Assembly (NCBI GenBank): GCA_947447465.1
Contig: CANFKE010000006.1
Location: 1 to 64,000 of the forward strand
DNA length: 64,000 nucleotides
DNA from: Chitinophagaceae bacterium
Lineage (GTDB): Bacteria > Bacteroidota > Bacteroidia > Chitinophagales > Chitinophagaceae
Direction of reading: 5' to 3'
Of this stretch, positions 53,656-62,745 are shown piece by piece. Below the pieces are notes generated by a model. It worked only from the letters and a program-made list of their open reading frames with translations. It was not told where the DNA came from and made no database searches. The first letter of the stretch is position 1. Each line of letters opens with the position of its first letter. The position numbers were made by a program, and so were the translations under genes.

Positions 53656-54825
53656 TTAATTATTATTGTCGTCAACAGGAAGCGTGTACTTGGCTTTCTT
53701 CGTTTCCTTGTCTTTTTTCTTATCGTCTTTACTTTCTTTTTTCTTCGCTTCAGTTTTCTTCACTTCGGCTTTCTTAATATCCTTCTTCGCCTCTTTCTTC
53801 GCCTCTTTCTTAGTTTCTTTTTTATCTTGTTTAGCCGGTTCTTTCTTCACTTCTTTTTTAGCTTCCGGCTTTATCTCTTTCCTGGTATCTTTTTTGTCCT
53901 CTGCTTTTGCGGTTTGTTGCGCCGCGTTATTTTTTACCTTAGCTTCTGCAGCCAGTGCTTTAGACGAGTCTATTCTGGCTTCTGTCTGTACGATGCTGTT
54001 CACCCAATTCATTGTTACAGCGCCCTTATCTACCGGTCCTTTATAAGGTAATGAAGGCGCGGCTACTACCTGGCCTTTAAATCGCAGATCGAGTGTTTCG
54101 TATTTGTCCCAGCCAATGCGATTGAGGACATTTGTATAGAACGAATAGAGATTGTTGAATTTTTCCGTCATCCTGGATGTATCTCCGAATATGATACGTT
54201 GCTGACCCAGAACGGGTATCATTTCGAAAGTATAATCTGAGTCAACTATGATCTGTGATATCTGCGCATTCCAGAAAGTATCTGCCTGAATATGATGCAC
54301 AAGCATCACCACATTTTTCTTCAGCATTTTACTTATGCTATCCTCTTTTAACAGCGGCATATTGGTAACAACAGATGTATAGAAATTAAAGTTAGGAGCC
54401 AATGGCATAACACTTAGTGTGTTGTCCATATAGTAGCTTTCTCCTGCTTGCCCAAAGATACGAACTACAGGAATACGCTGTGTTACAGACATGTGCAAAA
54501 CCCTGCGTGCGTCGATATACAGAGATGCGTCGGCAACCCAAGGGTCGGCCTTGAGAACGCGCTCCATACTCTGAACATCCAGCTTGTTGATGGGGGTGTG
54601 CATGATATCTATATTCCTGTTATTGATCGTTTCGTCGAGTATTTGTTTTTCTTCTATAAAATGGTATTTCTTGCCACTGTTGATGTGTACCTCCACACGC
54701 TCCAGTTTCTTATCTCCTTCAATTTTTGATGCGCTGATGATTGCAGTGATACAAGCAGAAGCCGCTACAAGTGTTGTGAACACCTGCAGTATCTTTCTGA
54801 TCGATATCTTTTTCCTAACTGCCAT
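53656..54825 (-). CDS. ftsQ: Cell division protein FtsQ/DivIB with Lys-rich tail
   Basis: A 389-residue bitopic membrane protein of the divisome. A short basic cytoplasmic N-terminus precedes one transmembrane helix (about 13-30), then a POTRA-like region (HINSGKKYHFIEEKQILDE) and a beta domain with the DPWVADASLYID segment. The last 97 residues (293-389) are a low-complexity tail with 35 lysines alternating with Glu and Ala. FtsQ proteins usually end after the beta domain, so this tail is unusual. The start ATG directly abuts the murC stop codon (TAA-ATG). Confidence 0.88.
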   Translation of the reverse strand: MAVRKKISIRKILQVFTTLVAASACITAIISASKIEGDKKLERVEVHINSGKKYHFIEEKQILDETINNRNIDIMHTPINKLDVQSMERVLKADPWVADASLYIDARRVLHMSVTQRIPVVRIFGQAGESYYMDNTLSVMPLAPNFNFYTSVVTNMPLLKEDSISKMLKKNVVMLVHHIQADTFWNAQISQIIVDSDYTFEMIPVLGQQRIIFGDTSRMTEKFNNLYSFYTNVLNRIGWDKYETLDLRFKGQVVAAPSLPYKGPVDKGAVTMNWVNSIVQTEARIDSSKALAAEAKVKNNAAQQTAKAEDKKDTRKEIKPEAKKEVKKEPAKQDKKETKKEAKKEAKKDIKKAEVKKTEAKKKESKDDKKKDKETKKAKYTLPVDDNNN

Positions 54826-56184
54826 TTATTTTGCTTCTAATATATTTTTTATCGGTTCTATCAATTTGTCTATATCTCCTGCACCTGAGGTGATGAACAT
54901 GTCTAACTGGTTGTTCTGTACATATGCCAGTAGTTCTTCTTTTGACAGGATGCGGTGTGCTTTATTCTTCATTCTGTCAGCGATCATCTCAGAGGTCACA
55001 CCTTCCATCGGTAGTTCGCGGGCAGGGTATATGTCTAAAAGCAAAACCTCATCGGCCATGTCAAGGCTTTCTGCGAAACCATCAGCAAAGTCTCTTGTGC
55101 GGGAGAACAGATGCGGCTGAAAAGCAATTACGCACTTGCGACCGGGGAACAGATGCTTAGCGCTACGGATAAGTGCTGCCAGTTCTTCGGGGTGGTGGGC
55201 ATAATCGTCTATATATACTACCTTGTCTGTTTTAATGATGTATTCGAATCTGCGTTTAATGCCTTTGAAATTTTCGAGTGCTTCTCTTACTTTTTCAGCA
55301 TCTATGCCCAGCAGTTGAGTAACAGCTACTGCGGCTACCGCGTTCTCTACATTGTGCAACCCGCCAATGTTCAGGTGCAGATGGCGAACGGTCCAGCCTT
55401 TGCCTACAACATCGAATGTATAGCCACCATGGCGCTGCATCATATGTTCGCTGTAGATGTCGGCAGCAGTGTTAGTAAGGCTGTAAGTCAATTTGTTGGA
55501 AGCGGTCAATTCTGTGGCGCGATGTAAGCCATGTTTTACCAATAGCGTGCCACCGGGCTTTATATTTTTAGTGTACTGAATGAATGCCTTCTCAATTTCT
55601 TCTACAGTTCCGTAGATGTCGAGGTGGTCAGCGTCAATAGCTGTAAGTACAGCTACATCAGGAAACAACTTCAGGAAGCTGCGGTCATATTCGTCTGCTT
55701 CTATTACTGCAGTATCATTGGTGCTGCTCCAGTAATTGCTTTGATAATTAACAGAGATACCACCGAGAAATGCATTGCAACCATAGCCTGTCTCGCGGAG
55801 CAAATAAGCGATCATGGTAGATACAGTGGTCTTTCCGTGTGTGCCGGCAACTGTAATAGCATGAAGTGTCTCTGTGATCCACTGCAAAACATCGCTGCGC
55901 TTGTAAACCGGGAAATTATTGTTCCTATACCAGTTGAGTTCGGTATGGCCTGCAGGGATAGCAGGTGTATAGACTACAAGTTCAGTTTCTTTATCCAGCA
56001 AAGCAACATCATCGGTGTAATGAACGGTCATGCCTTCTTCCACCAGCTTTTTAGTAAGCGCGGTCTCAGTTCGGTCGTAGCCGGTAACCACAGCACCCTG
56101 AGCCAGGAAAAACCTTGCCAGTGCGCTCATGCCAATGCCGCCTATGCCTACGAAGTACACTCTTTTTATCTCTTTTACGTTCAT
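54826..56184 (-). CDS. murC: UDP-N-acetylmuramate-L-alanine ligase MurC
   Basis: The 452-residue ATP-dependent ligase that adds L-alanine to UDP-MurNAc, the first amino acid of the peptidoglycan stem. The N-terminal Rossmann motif GIGGIGMSALA (13-23) and the ATP loop GTHGKTT (114-120) are intact, with the carbamylated-lysine region and ADEYDRSF (about 182-189). It lies between murG (one base gap) and ftsQ, a typical dcw order. Confidence 0.96.
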   Translation of the reverse strand: MNVKEIKRVYFVGIGGIGMSALARFFLAQGAVVTGYDRTETALTKKLVEEGMTVHYTDDVALLDKETELVVYTPAIPAGHTELNWYRNNNFPVYKRSDVLQWITETLHAITVAGTHGKTTVSTMIAYLLRETGYGCNAFLGGISVNYQSNYWSSTNDTAVIEADEYDRSFLKLFPDVAVLTAIDADHLDIYGTVEEIEKAFIQYTKNIKPGGTLLVKHGLHRATELTASNKLTYSLTNTAADIYSEHMMQRHGGYTFDVVGKGWTVRHLHLNIGGLHNVENAVAAVAVTQLLGIDAEKVREALENFKGIKRRFEYIIKTDKVVYIDDYAHHPEELAALIRSAKHLFPGRKCVIAFQPHLFSRTRDFADGFAESLDMADEVLLLDIYPARELPMEGVTSEMIADRMKNKAHRILSKEELLAYVQNNQLDMFITSGAGDIDKLIEPIKNILEAK

Positions 56185-56185
56185 T

Positions 56186-57286
56186 TTACTTTGTTGCTAT
56201 TGCTATTATTTTATGTGCTATCCTTTCATCCGCATCTTTTATTGCCAATGATCTCAGGTTCTGAGACATCTGTTCTTGTTTGCGCTCATCTGCCATCAAT
56301 GTTTTGATGGTTGGTATCAACTCAGTCAATGCCGCATCGTTTCTTACCATAATGGCTGCTTCCTGATAGACCAATGACATTGCATTGCTGGTCTGGTGGT
56401 CTTCTGCGGCAGTAGGCAGCGGAACGAATATCGCAGGTTTTCCCGCGATACATAATTCTGCTATAGCCAACGCTCCCGCCCTTGATACCACCACGTCGGC
56501 AACTGTGTAGGCATAGGCCATCTCCTTGATAAAGTTGAGTACCGTTACTCTGCCTTTATATTTTTCTGCCCTGCTTAGTGCCTGTTTGTGGTAAGGGTTG
56601 CCCGTTTGCCATATCAACTGCACATTCTCTTTCATCAATTCATCAAGGTTAGCATCTATGCTCTCATTGATGGCCTTTGCTCCAAGACTTCCACCGATAA
56701 CGAGTATGGTCTTTGTTGAACCATTCAACCCGAACATAGCTTTAGCCTGCAGGCTGTCTGCTTTCATATCAGTAATATCTTTTCTAACCGGATTGCCGGT
56801 AAGAATCAATTTGTCCTGAGGAAAGAAGCGCTCCATGTGCTCATAAGCTACACATACAGCTTTTGCCTTGCGTCCTAGTATCTTATTGGTCTTTCCTGCG
56901 AAAGAGTTCTGTTCCTGAATAAGTGTAGGTATGTTCATTGCCTGTGCAGCGCTGAGCATGGGGAAGCTGGCATATCCGCCAACGCCTACTACCACATCGG
57001 GATTGAAGTTCTTCAAAATGCTTTTGGCCATGAATCTGCTTTTCAGCAGTTTGAATGGCAGAGAAAGATTTTTGAGCAGGTTACTTCTGTCGAACCCGGC
57101 AATATCAAGACCTACTATCTCAAAACCTTCCTGTGGCACTTTCTCCATTTCCATCTTTCCCTTTGCGCCAACAAATAACAGTTGTGTACCCGGCTGCAAA
57201 CGCTGCAGCGCATGGCCCACGGCTACCGCAGGGAAGATATGTCCTCCTGTTCCGCCACCTGCTATTATGATCCGCAAATTCTTCAT
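56186..57286 (-). CDS. murG: UDP-N-acetylglucosamine transferase MurG
   Basis: The 366-residue glycosyltransferase that adds GlcNAc to lipid I to make lipid II at the inner face of the membrane. The first glycine loop GGGTGGHIFPAVAVG (10-24) and the second GGSLGAKAINE (about 198) are present, and the donor-binding region is RAGALAIAELCIAGKPAIFVPLP (second half begins near 265). The length is normal. One base separates its start from the ftsW stop. Confidence 0.96.
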   Translation of the reverse strand: MKNLRIIIAGGGTGGHIFPAVAVGHALQRLQPGTQLLFVGAKGKMEMEKVPQEGFEIVGLDIAGFDRSNLLKNLSLPFKLLKSRFMAKSILKNFNPDVVVGVGGYASFPMLSAAQAMNIPTLIQEQNSFAGKTNKILGRKAKAVCVAYEHMERFFPQDKLILTGNPVRKDITDMKADSLQAKAMFGLNGSTKTILVIGGSLGAKAINESIDANLDELMKENVQLIWQTGNPYHKQALSRAEKYKGRVTVLNFIKEMAYAYTVADVVVSRAGALAIAELCIAGKPAIFVPLPTAAEDHQTSNAMSLVYQEAAIMVRNDAALTELIPTIKTLMADERKQEQMSQNLRSLAIKDADERIAHKIIAIATK

Positions 57287-57287
57287 A

Positions 57288-58616
57288 TTATGCTCCTGCC
57301 GGAATTATACCACCGGCTGGTCCTTTTTTACCTGTTTGAATAAATATCTTGGATGCGATCTCCGCATTCTCTTCGTCTTCTTCCTCATTAATGGCATCGT
57401 CAACTGCACTTTCTGTAGTCACGAAACCTTTTTCCTGCTTCTCTATTTTCCTTTTCCCTGCTTTTTTCTTGCCACCTTCCATCTCATCAACATACTTGCT
57501 AACGCTGAGGATGATGCCTATAGCAATGCTTGTGAACCAAATTGATGATCCGCCCATACTTACCATAGGTAGGGTAAGACCAGTAACGGGTACCAGATGT
57601 ACATTCACCGCCATATTGAGCATAGCCTGAAACACAAGGGTAATACTAAGCCCGACCGCAAGAAAAGCGCCGAATGCAAAAGGGCATCTTTTGAAGATCA
57701 GTATGCTTCTCCACAGGAACAACAAATAGAAAAATACCATTGCCGCTCCGCCTATCAATCCATACTCTTCAATGATGATAGCAAAGATGAAATCGGAATA
57801 AGGGTGTGGCAGGAAATTGCGCTGCAGGCTATTGCCCGGGCCACGGCCGGTAAGACCTCCATTGGCAATAGCTATCTTAGCTTGCTGCACCTGATATACA
57901 TCTTCTTCTTTGGCATCTTTCTTTTTACCGCCTGCAAAGTCCATGATGCGTTTTTCCCATGTTTTGGCGCGGCCAATACCGGTGATCTTGGAAACAGTGA
58001 ATAATACCGTAACGCCAATGAGGCCTACAACCACCAGAAGTAATAAATGCTGCACTTGCACCCTGCCTATAAAGAACACTATACTGCAGGTAGCGCCGAG
58101 CATCAACGCAGTTGAAAGATTGGCCGGGGCAATGAAGGCGCAGGTCAATAGCATGGGTAACAGTACCGGCAGAAATCCTTTCTTGAAATCCTTGATGACT
58201 GCCTGCTTCATACTTAATACACGCGCCAGAAACATGAACAATGCCAGCTTGGCAAGGTCTGAGGTCTGGAAGGTGAGGTGAACAACCGGCAGCATTATCC
58301 AACGAGAACCTTCGTTGAGGTTGGTGCCGAATGCTAAAGTATATATGAGCAGGGGCAAGCTGATGAGGTATAAGACCACAGCCACCTTTGCAAACTTGGT
58401 ATAATTTATTTTATGTACGAAGTAAATGATGAGCAGGCCCAGTGCTAAAACCATTACCTGCTTAACCAGGAAGAAGCTGGAAGCTTTTTCGCTGCGATAA
58501 GCAAGAGAGCCGGTACTGCTATACACGGCGAGGAGGCTGATGAGCGACAGCACCATCACCACAGCCCAAATGACCTGGTCTCCTTTCGTCTTGTTTAGCA
58601 ATTTGTTTACACTCAT
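57288..58616 (-). CDS. ftsW: Peptidoglycan polymerase FtsW
   Basis: The 442-residue SEDS-family glycosyltransferase of the divisome, which polymerises lipid II. About ten transmembrane helices span residues 12-375; the conserved elements include GEGSRWI-like NEGSRWI, GRGPGNSLQRNFLPHPYSDF and the last block GGSSIWFTSIAIGIILS. From about residue 378 a 65-residue cytoplasmic tail follows, first Lys-rich then Glu/Asp-rich (INEEEDEENAE), longer than in E. coli. It lies between murD (18 bases) and murG. Confidence 0.94.
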   Translation of the reverse strand: MSVNKLLNKTKGDQVIWAVVMVLSLISLLAVYSSTGSLAYRSEKASSFFLVKQVMVLALGLLIIYFVHKINYTKFAKVAVVLYLISLPLLIYTLAFGTNLNEGSRWIMLPVVHLTFQTSDLAKLALFMFLARVLSMKQAVIKDFKKGFLPVLLPMLLTCAFIAPANLSTALMLGATCSIVFFIGRVQVQHLLLLVVVGLIGVTVLFTVSKITGIGRAKTWEKRIMDFAGGKKKDAKEEDVYQVQQAKIAIANGGLTGRGPGNSLQRNFLPHPYSDFIFAIIIEEYGLIGGAAMVFFYLLFLWRSILIFKRCPFAFGAFLAVGLSITLVFQAMLNMAVNVHLVPVTGLTLPMVSMGGSSIWFTSIAIGIILSVSKYVDEMEGGKKKAGKRKIEKQEKGFVTTESAVDDAINEEEDEENAEIASKIFIQTGKKGPAGGIIPAGA

Positions 58617-58634
58617 CGTTATGGGTATTGATTA

Positions 58635-59990
58635 TTAAAGGCTGCGAACCGCGTCCTTGAATTGTTGTCCTCTGTCTTCATAATTCTTAAAAAGATCGAA
58701 GCTGGCACAAGCAGGAGAGAGCAAAACAACATCTCCTTTATCTGCCAGAGCATAAGCCGCATGGACGGCGTCTTTAGCGCTGGTGGTATCTACTATGGTG
58801 TCAACGAAGCTGTCGAAGAAATCATGTATAGGCTCGTTATGCACGCCAAGGCAAACGATAGCTTTTACTTTTTCTCTTACTAACCCTTCGATCTCGTGGT
58901 AATTGTTGCCCTTGTCCTGTCCGCCAAGAAGCAGGATAACGGGCTTGGTCATACTTTCTAAGGCAAACCAAACAGAGTTGACATTTGTGCCTTTACTGTC
59001 GTTGATGAATTCTACACCGCGAACAGTAGCGACATATTCCAATCTGTGCTCCAGTCCCTCGAAAGATTCAAAACTTTCGCGGATCTTCTCCTTCCTGATG
59101 TGTGCCGCTCTGCCTGAAATGCCCGCTGCCATAGAATTGTATTGATTGTGCTTTCCTTTAATAGTGAGGTCATGTACAGAAGCTTTCATATCTTCTCCGT
59201 CATACTTAATGTGTATGTTGTCTTTGTTCACAAAAGCTCCTTCGTCGTGGATTTTATTTTCGTCCATTGTAATGTGTACTGTTTTGGCGTGAATCGAATG
59301 GGTGGTTAAGTAGTTGTTGATAGCAGGATCGTCTATGTTCAGTACAAGAAGATCTGTTGGTAATTGGTTTTGTGTGATCTTAAATTTAGAGGCAACATAA
59401 TTTTCAAAAATGTAATTGTATCTGTCCAGATGGTCGGGAGTAATATTGAGCAGTACTGCTATATCAGGCCTGAATTGATGAATATCATCAAGCTGAAAGC
59501 TGCTGACCTCTATTACATACCATTCACATGGTCTTTCAAATATTTGTAAGGCAAAACTTCGGCCTATATTGCCCACCATTGCTACATCGTAGCCGGCGGT
59601 CTTGAGTATATGCCATGTAAGCTTTGTAGTTGTGCTTTTTCCGTTGCTGCCGGTAATAGCTATGATCTTGCTGTCGCCTTTATAGCGATAGCCAAACTCT
59701 ATTTCGCTGCATACTTCTATGCCGGCAGCTCTTATTTTTTTTACTATCTCTGCTTTGTCGGGAATACCCGGGCTTTTGACCACGCAGTCTGCAACAAGTA
59801 TATTAGCTTCAGTATGACCACCTTCTTCAAAAGCGATGTTGTTATCCTGCAACATTGCCTTGAACGATGGCTTTATGATGCCGCCGTCACTTACAAACAC
59901 ATCCCAGCCCTGCTGGTTGCCCAGCAATGCGGCACCTACACCGCTTTCAGCGGCGCCCAGTATCACGAGCTTTTTATTGTTTGTGTTCAT
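58635..59990 (-). CDS. murD: UDP-N-acetylmuramoylalanine-D-glutamate ligase MurD
   Basis: The 451-residue ligase that adds D-glutamate to UDP-MurNAc-L-Ala. The ATP loop GSNGKST is at 114-120; the N-terminal UDP-binding region is LGAAESGVGAAL (11-22), and the substrate segment NITPDHLDRY (about 182-191) is typical. It has no unusual features. It lies 4 bases downstream of mraY and 18 bases upstream of ftsW on the - strand. Confidence 0.96.
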   Translation of the reverse strand: MNTNNKKLVILGAAESGVGAALLGNQQGWDVFVSDGGIIKPSFKAMLQDNNIAFEEGGHTEANILVADCVVKSPGIPDKAEIVKKIRAAGIEVCSEIEFGYRYKGDSKIIAITGSNGKSTTTKLTWHILKTAGYDVAMVGNIGRSFALQIFERPCEWYVIEVSSFQLDDIHQFRPDIAVLLNITPDHLDRYNYIFENYVASKFKITQNQLPTDLLVLNIDDPAINNYLTTHSIHAKTVHITMDENKIHDEGAFVNKDNIHIKYDGEDMKASVHDLTIKGKHNQYNSMAAGISGRAAHIRKEKIRESFESFEGLEHRLEYVATVRGVEFINDSKGTNVNSVWFALESMTKPVILLLGGQDKGNNYHEIEGLVREKVKAIVCLGVHNEPIHDFFDSFVDTIVDTTSAKDAVHAAYALADKGDVVLLSPACASFDLFKNYEDRGQQFKDAVRSL

Positions 59991-59994
59991 TTTC

Positions 59995-61269
59995 TTATTG
60001 CAGTTTTAAGGTTACTATGCTCATTATTGCCAGTATGATACCAATGATCCAGAAGCGGGTAACGATCTTAGATTCATGGTAGCCTAATTTCTGATAATGA
60101 TGATGCAGCGGGGCCATCAGGAATATTCTTACTCCTTCACCTGTTTTCTTTTTGGTACGTTTGAAATACCACACCTGCAGCATCACAGAAACGTTCTCAA
60201 CCAGGAATATACCGCAGATGATAGGTATCAATAATTCTTTGCGAACAATGATAGCCAGAGACGCAATGATGCCGCCAAGTGCCAGACTACCCGTATCGCC
60301 CATGAATACCTGTGCAGGGTAGGCATTATACCAAAGGAAGCCGACGCAGGCGCCTACGAATGCACCGATGAATATGGATAGTTCGCCCAGATTAGGTATG
60401 TCCATTATATTGAGATAACCGGCGAAGATGTAGTTGCCCGATACATATGCAAATACTCCAAGGCATACGCCAATGATCGCTGATACTCCTGTAGCCAGCC
60501 CATCTATGCCATCTGTAATATTGGCTCCGTTAGATACCGCCACAATGATGAATATGACAAACAGAACATAAATGAATGGTGTGGTATAGGCTATATACTT
60601 CTCTCCGAATATCTCCGCGATCTTCTCGTATCTGAATTCGTGGGTTTTAATGAAAGGCAGAGTAGTAGTAGCTGTTCTTACATTCACATAGTTATGTTCT
60701 TTACCATTGTCGTCTTTACGAGTGAATCGGCCTCTCTCCAGCTTTTCCTCACTGTTATACACACCTGTTCCAGATTTTACTTCACGGCTGATGATCACAT
60801 TGTCATTATAGTACATGGTAACGCCGATGATAATGCCGAGACCTATCTGGCCTATTACCTTAAAACGTCCCGCCAACCCTTCTTTATTCTTCTTGAATAC
60901 TTTGATATAGTCATCAATGAAACCAATGACACCTAACCAAATGGTAGATACGATCATCAATACTATATATACATTCAATACTCTGGCGAATAACAAAGTA
61001 GGAATGAGAATAGCCGCAATGATAATAAGGCCACCCATGGTAGGTGTTCCCTTCTTCGCTTTTTCTCCATCCAGACCCAGGTCGCGAACTGTTTCACCTA
61101 TTTGTTTATTCCGCAGAAAGTTGATCAGCCTTTTGCCGAGGAGCATAGATATTACCAATGAAAGGATAATAGCCATAGCCACCCTGAAGGTGATATAGTT
61201 GAACACGCCCAGCCCTATGAGGCGGAGCTGAAGTGTGTCGTGCAGATATTTATATAAATAGTACAGCAT
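59995..61269 (-). CDS. mraY: Phospho-N-acetylmuramoyl-pentapeptide transferase MraY
   Basis: The 424-residue membrane enzyme that transfers phospho-MurNAc-pentapeptide to undecaprenyl phosphate to form lipid I. Ten transmembrane helices are expected; the motif GFIDDYIK (116-123), the [10 protein letters not shown] segment (about 248-258) and the terminal [11 protein letters not shown] (about 385-395) carry the catalytic and substrate residues. At about 160-230 there is a hydrophilic insertion ([19 protein letters not shown]) that makes it longer than the E. coli enzyme (360). It lies between murE and murD. Confidence 0.95.
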   Translation of the reverse strand: MLYYLYKYLHDTLQLRLIGLGVFNYITFRVAMAIILSLVISMLLGKRLINFLRNKQIGETVRDLGLDGEKAKKGTPTMGGLIIIAAILIPTLLFARVLNVYIVLMIVSTIWLGVIGFIDDYIKVFKKNKEGLAGRFKVIGQIGLGIIIGVTMYYNDNVIISREVKSGTGVYNSEEKLERGRFTRKDDNGKEHNYVNVRTATTTLPFIKTHEFRYEKIAEIFGEKYIAYTTPFIYVLFVIFIIVAVSNGANITDGIDGLATGVSAIIGVCLGVFAYVSGNYIFAGYLNIMDIPNLGELSIFIGAFVGACVGFLWYNAYPAQVFMGDTGSLALGGIIASLAIIVRKELLIPIICGIFLVENVSVMLQVWYFKRTKKKTGEGVRIFLMAPLHHHYQKLGYHESKIVTRFWIIGIILAIMSIVTLKLQ

Positions 61270-61278
61270 CTATGCCTG

Positions 61279-62745
61279 TTATTTATTGAGTGTTTCAAAT
61301 GTTTGGGTCAATTCTTCACGGTCGTCAAAATGATGTTTGATTCCGTTTATTTCCTGGTATGTTTCATGTCCTTTGCCTGCTACAAGAATAATATCTCCTG
61401 CCATAGCCAGAGAACATGCTGTTTTTATTGCTTCGCGCCTGTCGGCTATTCTCAGACATTTTCTTTTCATAGATGTTGTCAGTCCGCTCTCCATATCATT
61501 GAGAATAGCTTCCGGATCTTCACTTCTCGGATTGTCGGAAGTAATAATGGTCGTATCGCTATGTTCACAAGCAGCTTCAGCCATTATAGGACGCTTTGTT
61601 TTGTCGCGGTCTCCACCACAGCCTACAACAGTTATCAAACGCTGTCCGTTAGTGCGCAACTGATTGATGGTGGCCAGTACATTGATCAATGCATCCGGAG
61701 TGTGTGCATAGTCAACGATGCCCAGCACTCTGTCTGTTTTAGACATATAGGTCTCAAACCTGCCCTGTGCTCCGCGCAGTGCGCTGAGTACTTCCAATAT
61801 CTGCATTTTATCTTCGCCCAGTTGCTTTGCAGCACCATATACTGCCAGCAGATTGTAGGCATTGAAAATACCTATCATACTGAAGTGCGCTTCTATACCA
61901 TCGATGTTCATCACAAGTCCGGTAAGGCTGTTCTCCAGTACTTTTCCTTTTATAGATGCCGGCATACGCAGGCTATAGGACAGTTTTTCAGCTTTCGTGT
62001 TTTGCAGCATTATTGCTCCGCGCTTGTCGTCTGCATTGGTCAGTGCAAATGCCTCAGCAGGTAAACCGTCGAAGAATGCTTTCTTCACTCTTATATATTC
62101 GTCAAATGTCTTGTGGTAATCGAGGTGGTCGTGCGTGATATTGGTAAAAACACCGCCGGCAAATCTGATGCCTGCAATACGCTGTTGGTGAACAGCGTGA
62201 GAGCTCACTTCCATGAAAGAATGTGTGCAGCCGGCATCAGCCATCTGCCTCAGCAAAGCATGAATGGAAATGGCATCGGGGGTGGTGTGAGTAGCAACGA
62301 TTACCTGCTTGTGTATATGGTTTTGTACGGTAGATAACAGACCGCATTTGTAACCCAGTTTTTCAAAGAGCTGATACAGGAGTGTGGCTGTTGTTGTTTT
62401 GCCATTAGTGCCTGTTACGCCTACTATCTTCAATTCTGCTGACGGGAAGCCATAAAATGCATCAGCCATCATACCTGCCGCCAGTGCGCTATCTTTTACT
62501 TTCACATAAGTGATACCATCCTGAAGTGAGGCAGGCATAGTTTCACAAACTATTACAGCCGAGCCATCAGCTATCGCTTTTTCAATGAAAGCATGTCCGT
62601 CAGATAAGGTGCCTTTGATAGCAATGAATGCGCTTCCGGTAGTTACTTTACGAGAATCGATGCAGAGACCGCTGACCTCAATAGCCGCAGAACCCTTCAT
62701 TTGAGAAGGCTCGATATTTACCAATATGTCTTTTAATGTTGGCAT
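61279..62745 (-). CDS. murE: UDP-MurNAc-tripeptide synthetase MurE (meso-diaminopimelate type)
   Basis: The 488-residue ligase that adds the third stem residue. The ATP loop GTNGKTTT is at 112-119. The DNPRSEDP motif at 404-411 is the signature for meso-diaminopimelate rather than lysine, so this cell wall is DAP type. The N-terminal UDP-binding domain and the carbamylated-lysine region (THDHLDYHKTFDEYIRVKKAFF) are intact. Its start overlaps the ftsI stop by one base (TGATG). Confidence 0.96.
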   Translation of the reverse strand: MPTLKDILVNIEPSQMKGSAAIEVSGLCIDSRKVTTGSAFIAIKGTLSDGHAFIEKAIADGSAVIVCETMPASLQDGITYVKVKDSALAAGMMADAFYGFPSAELKIVGVTGTNGKTTTATLLYQLFEKLGYKCGLLSTVQNHIHKQVIVATHTTPDAISIHALLRQMADAGCTHSFMEVSSHAVHQQRIAGIRFAGGVFTNITHDHLDYHKTFDEYIRVKKAFFDGLPAEAFALTNADDKRGAIMLQNTKAEKLSYSLRMPASIKGKVLENSLTGLVMNIDGIEAHFSMIGIFNAYNLLAVYGAAKQLGEDKMQILEVLSALRGAQGRFETYMSKTDRVLGIVDYAHTPDALINVLATINQLRTNGQRLITVVGCGGDRDKTKRPIMAEAACEHSDTTIITSDNPRSEDPEAILNDMESGLTTSMKRKCLRIADRREAIKTACSLAMAGDIILVAGKGHETYQEINGIKHHFDDREELTQTFETLNK

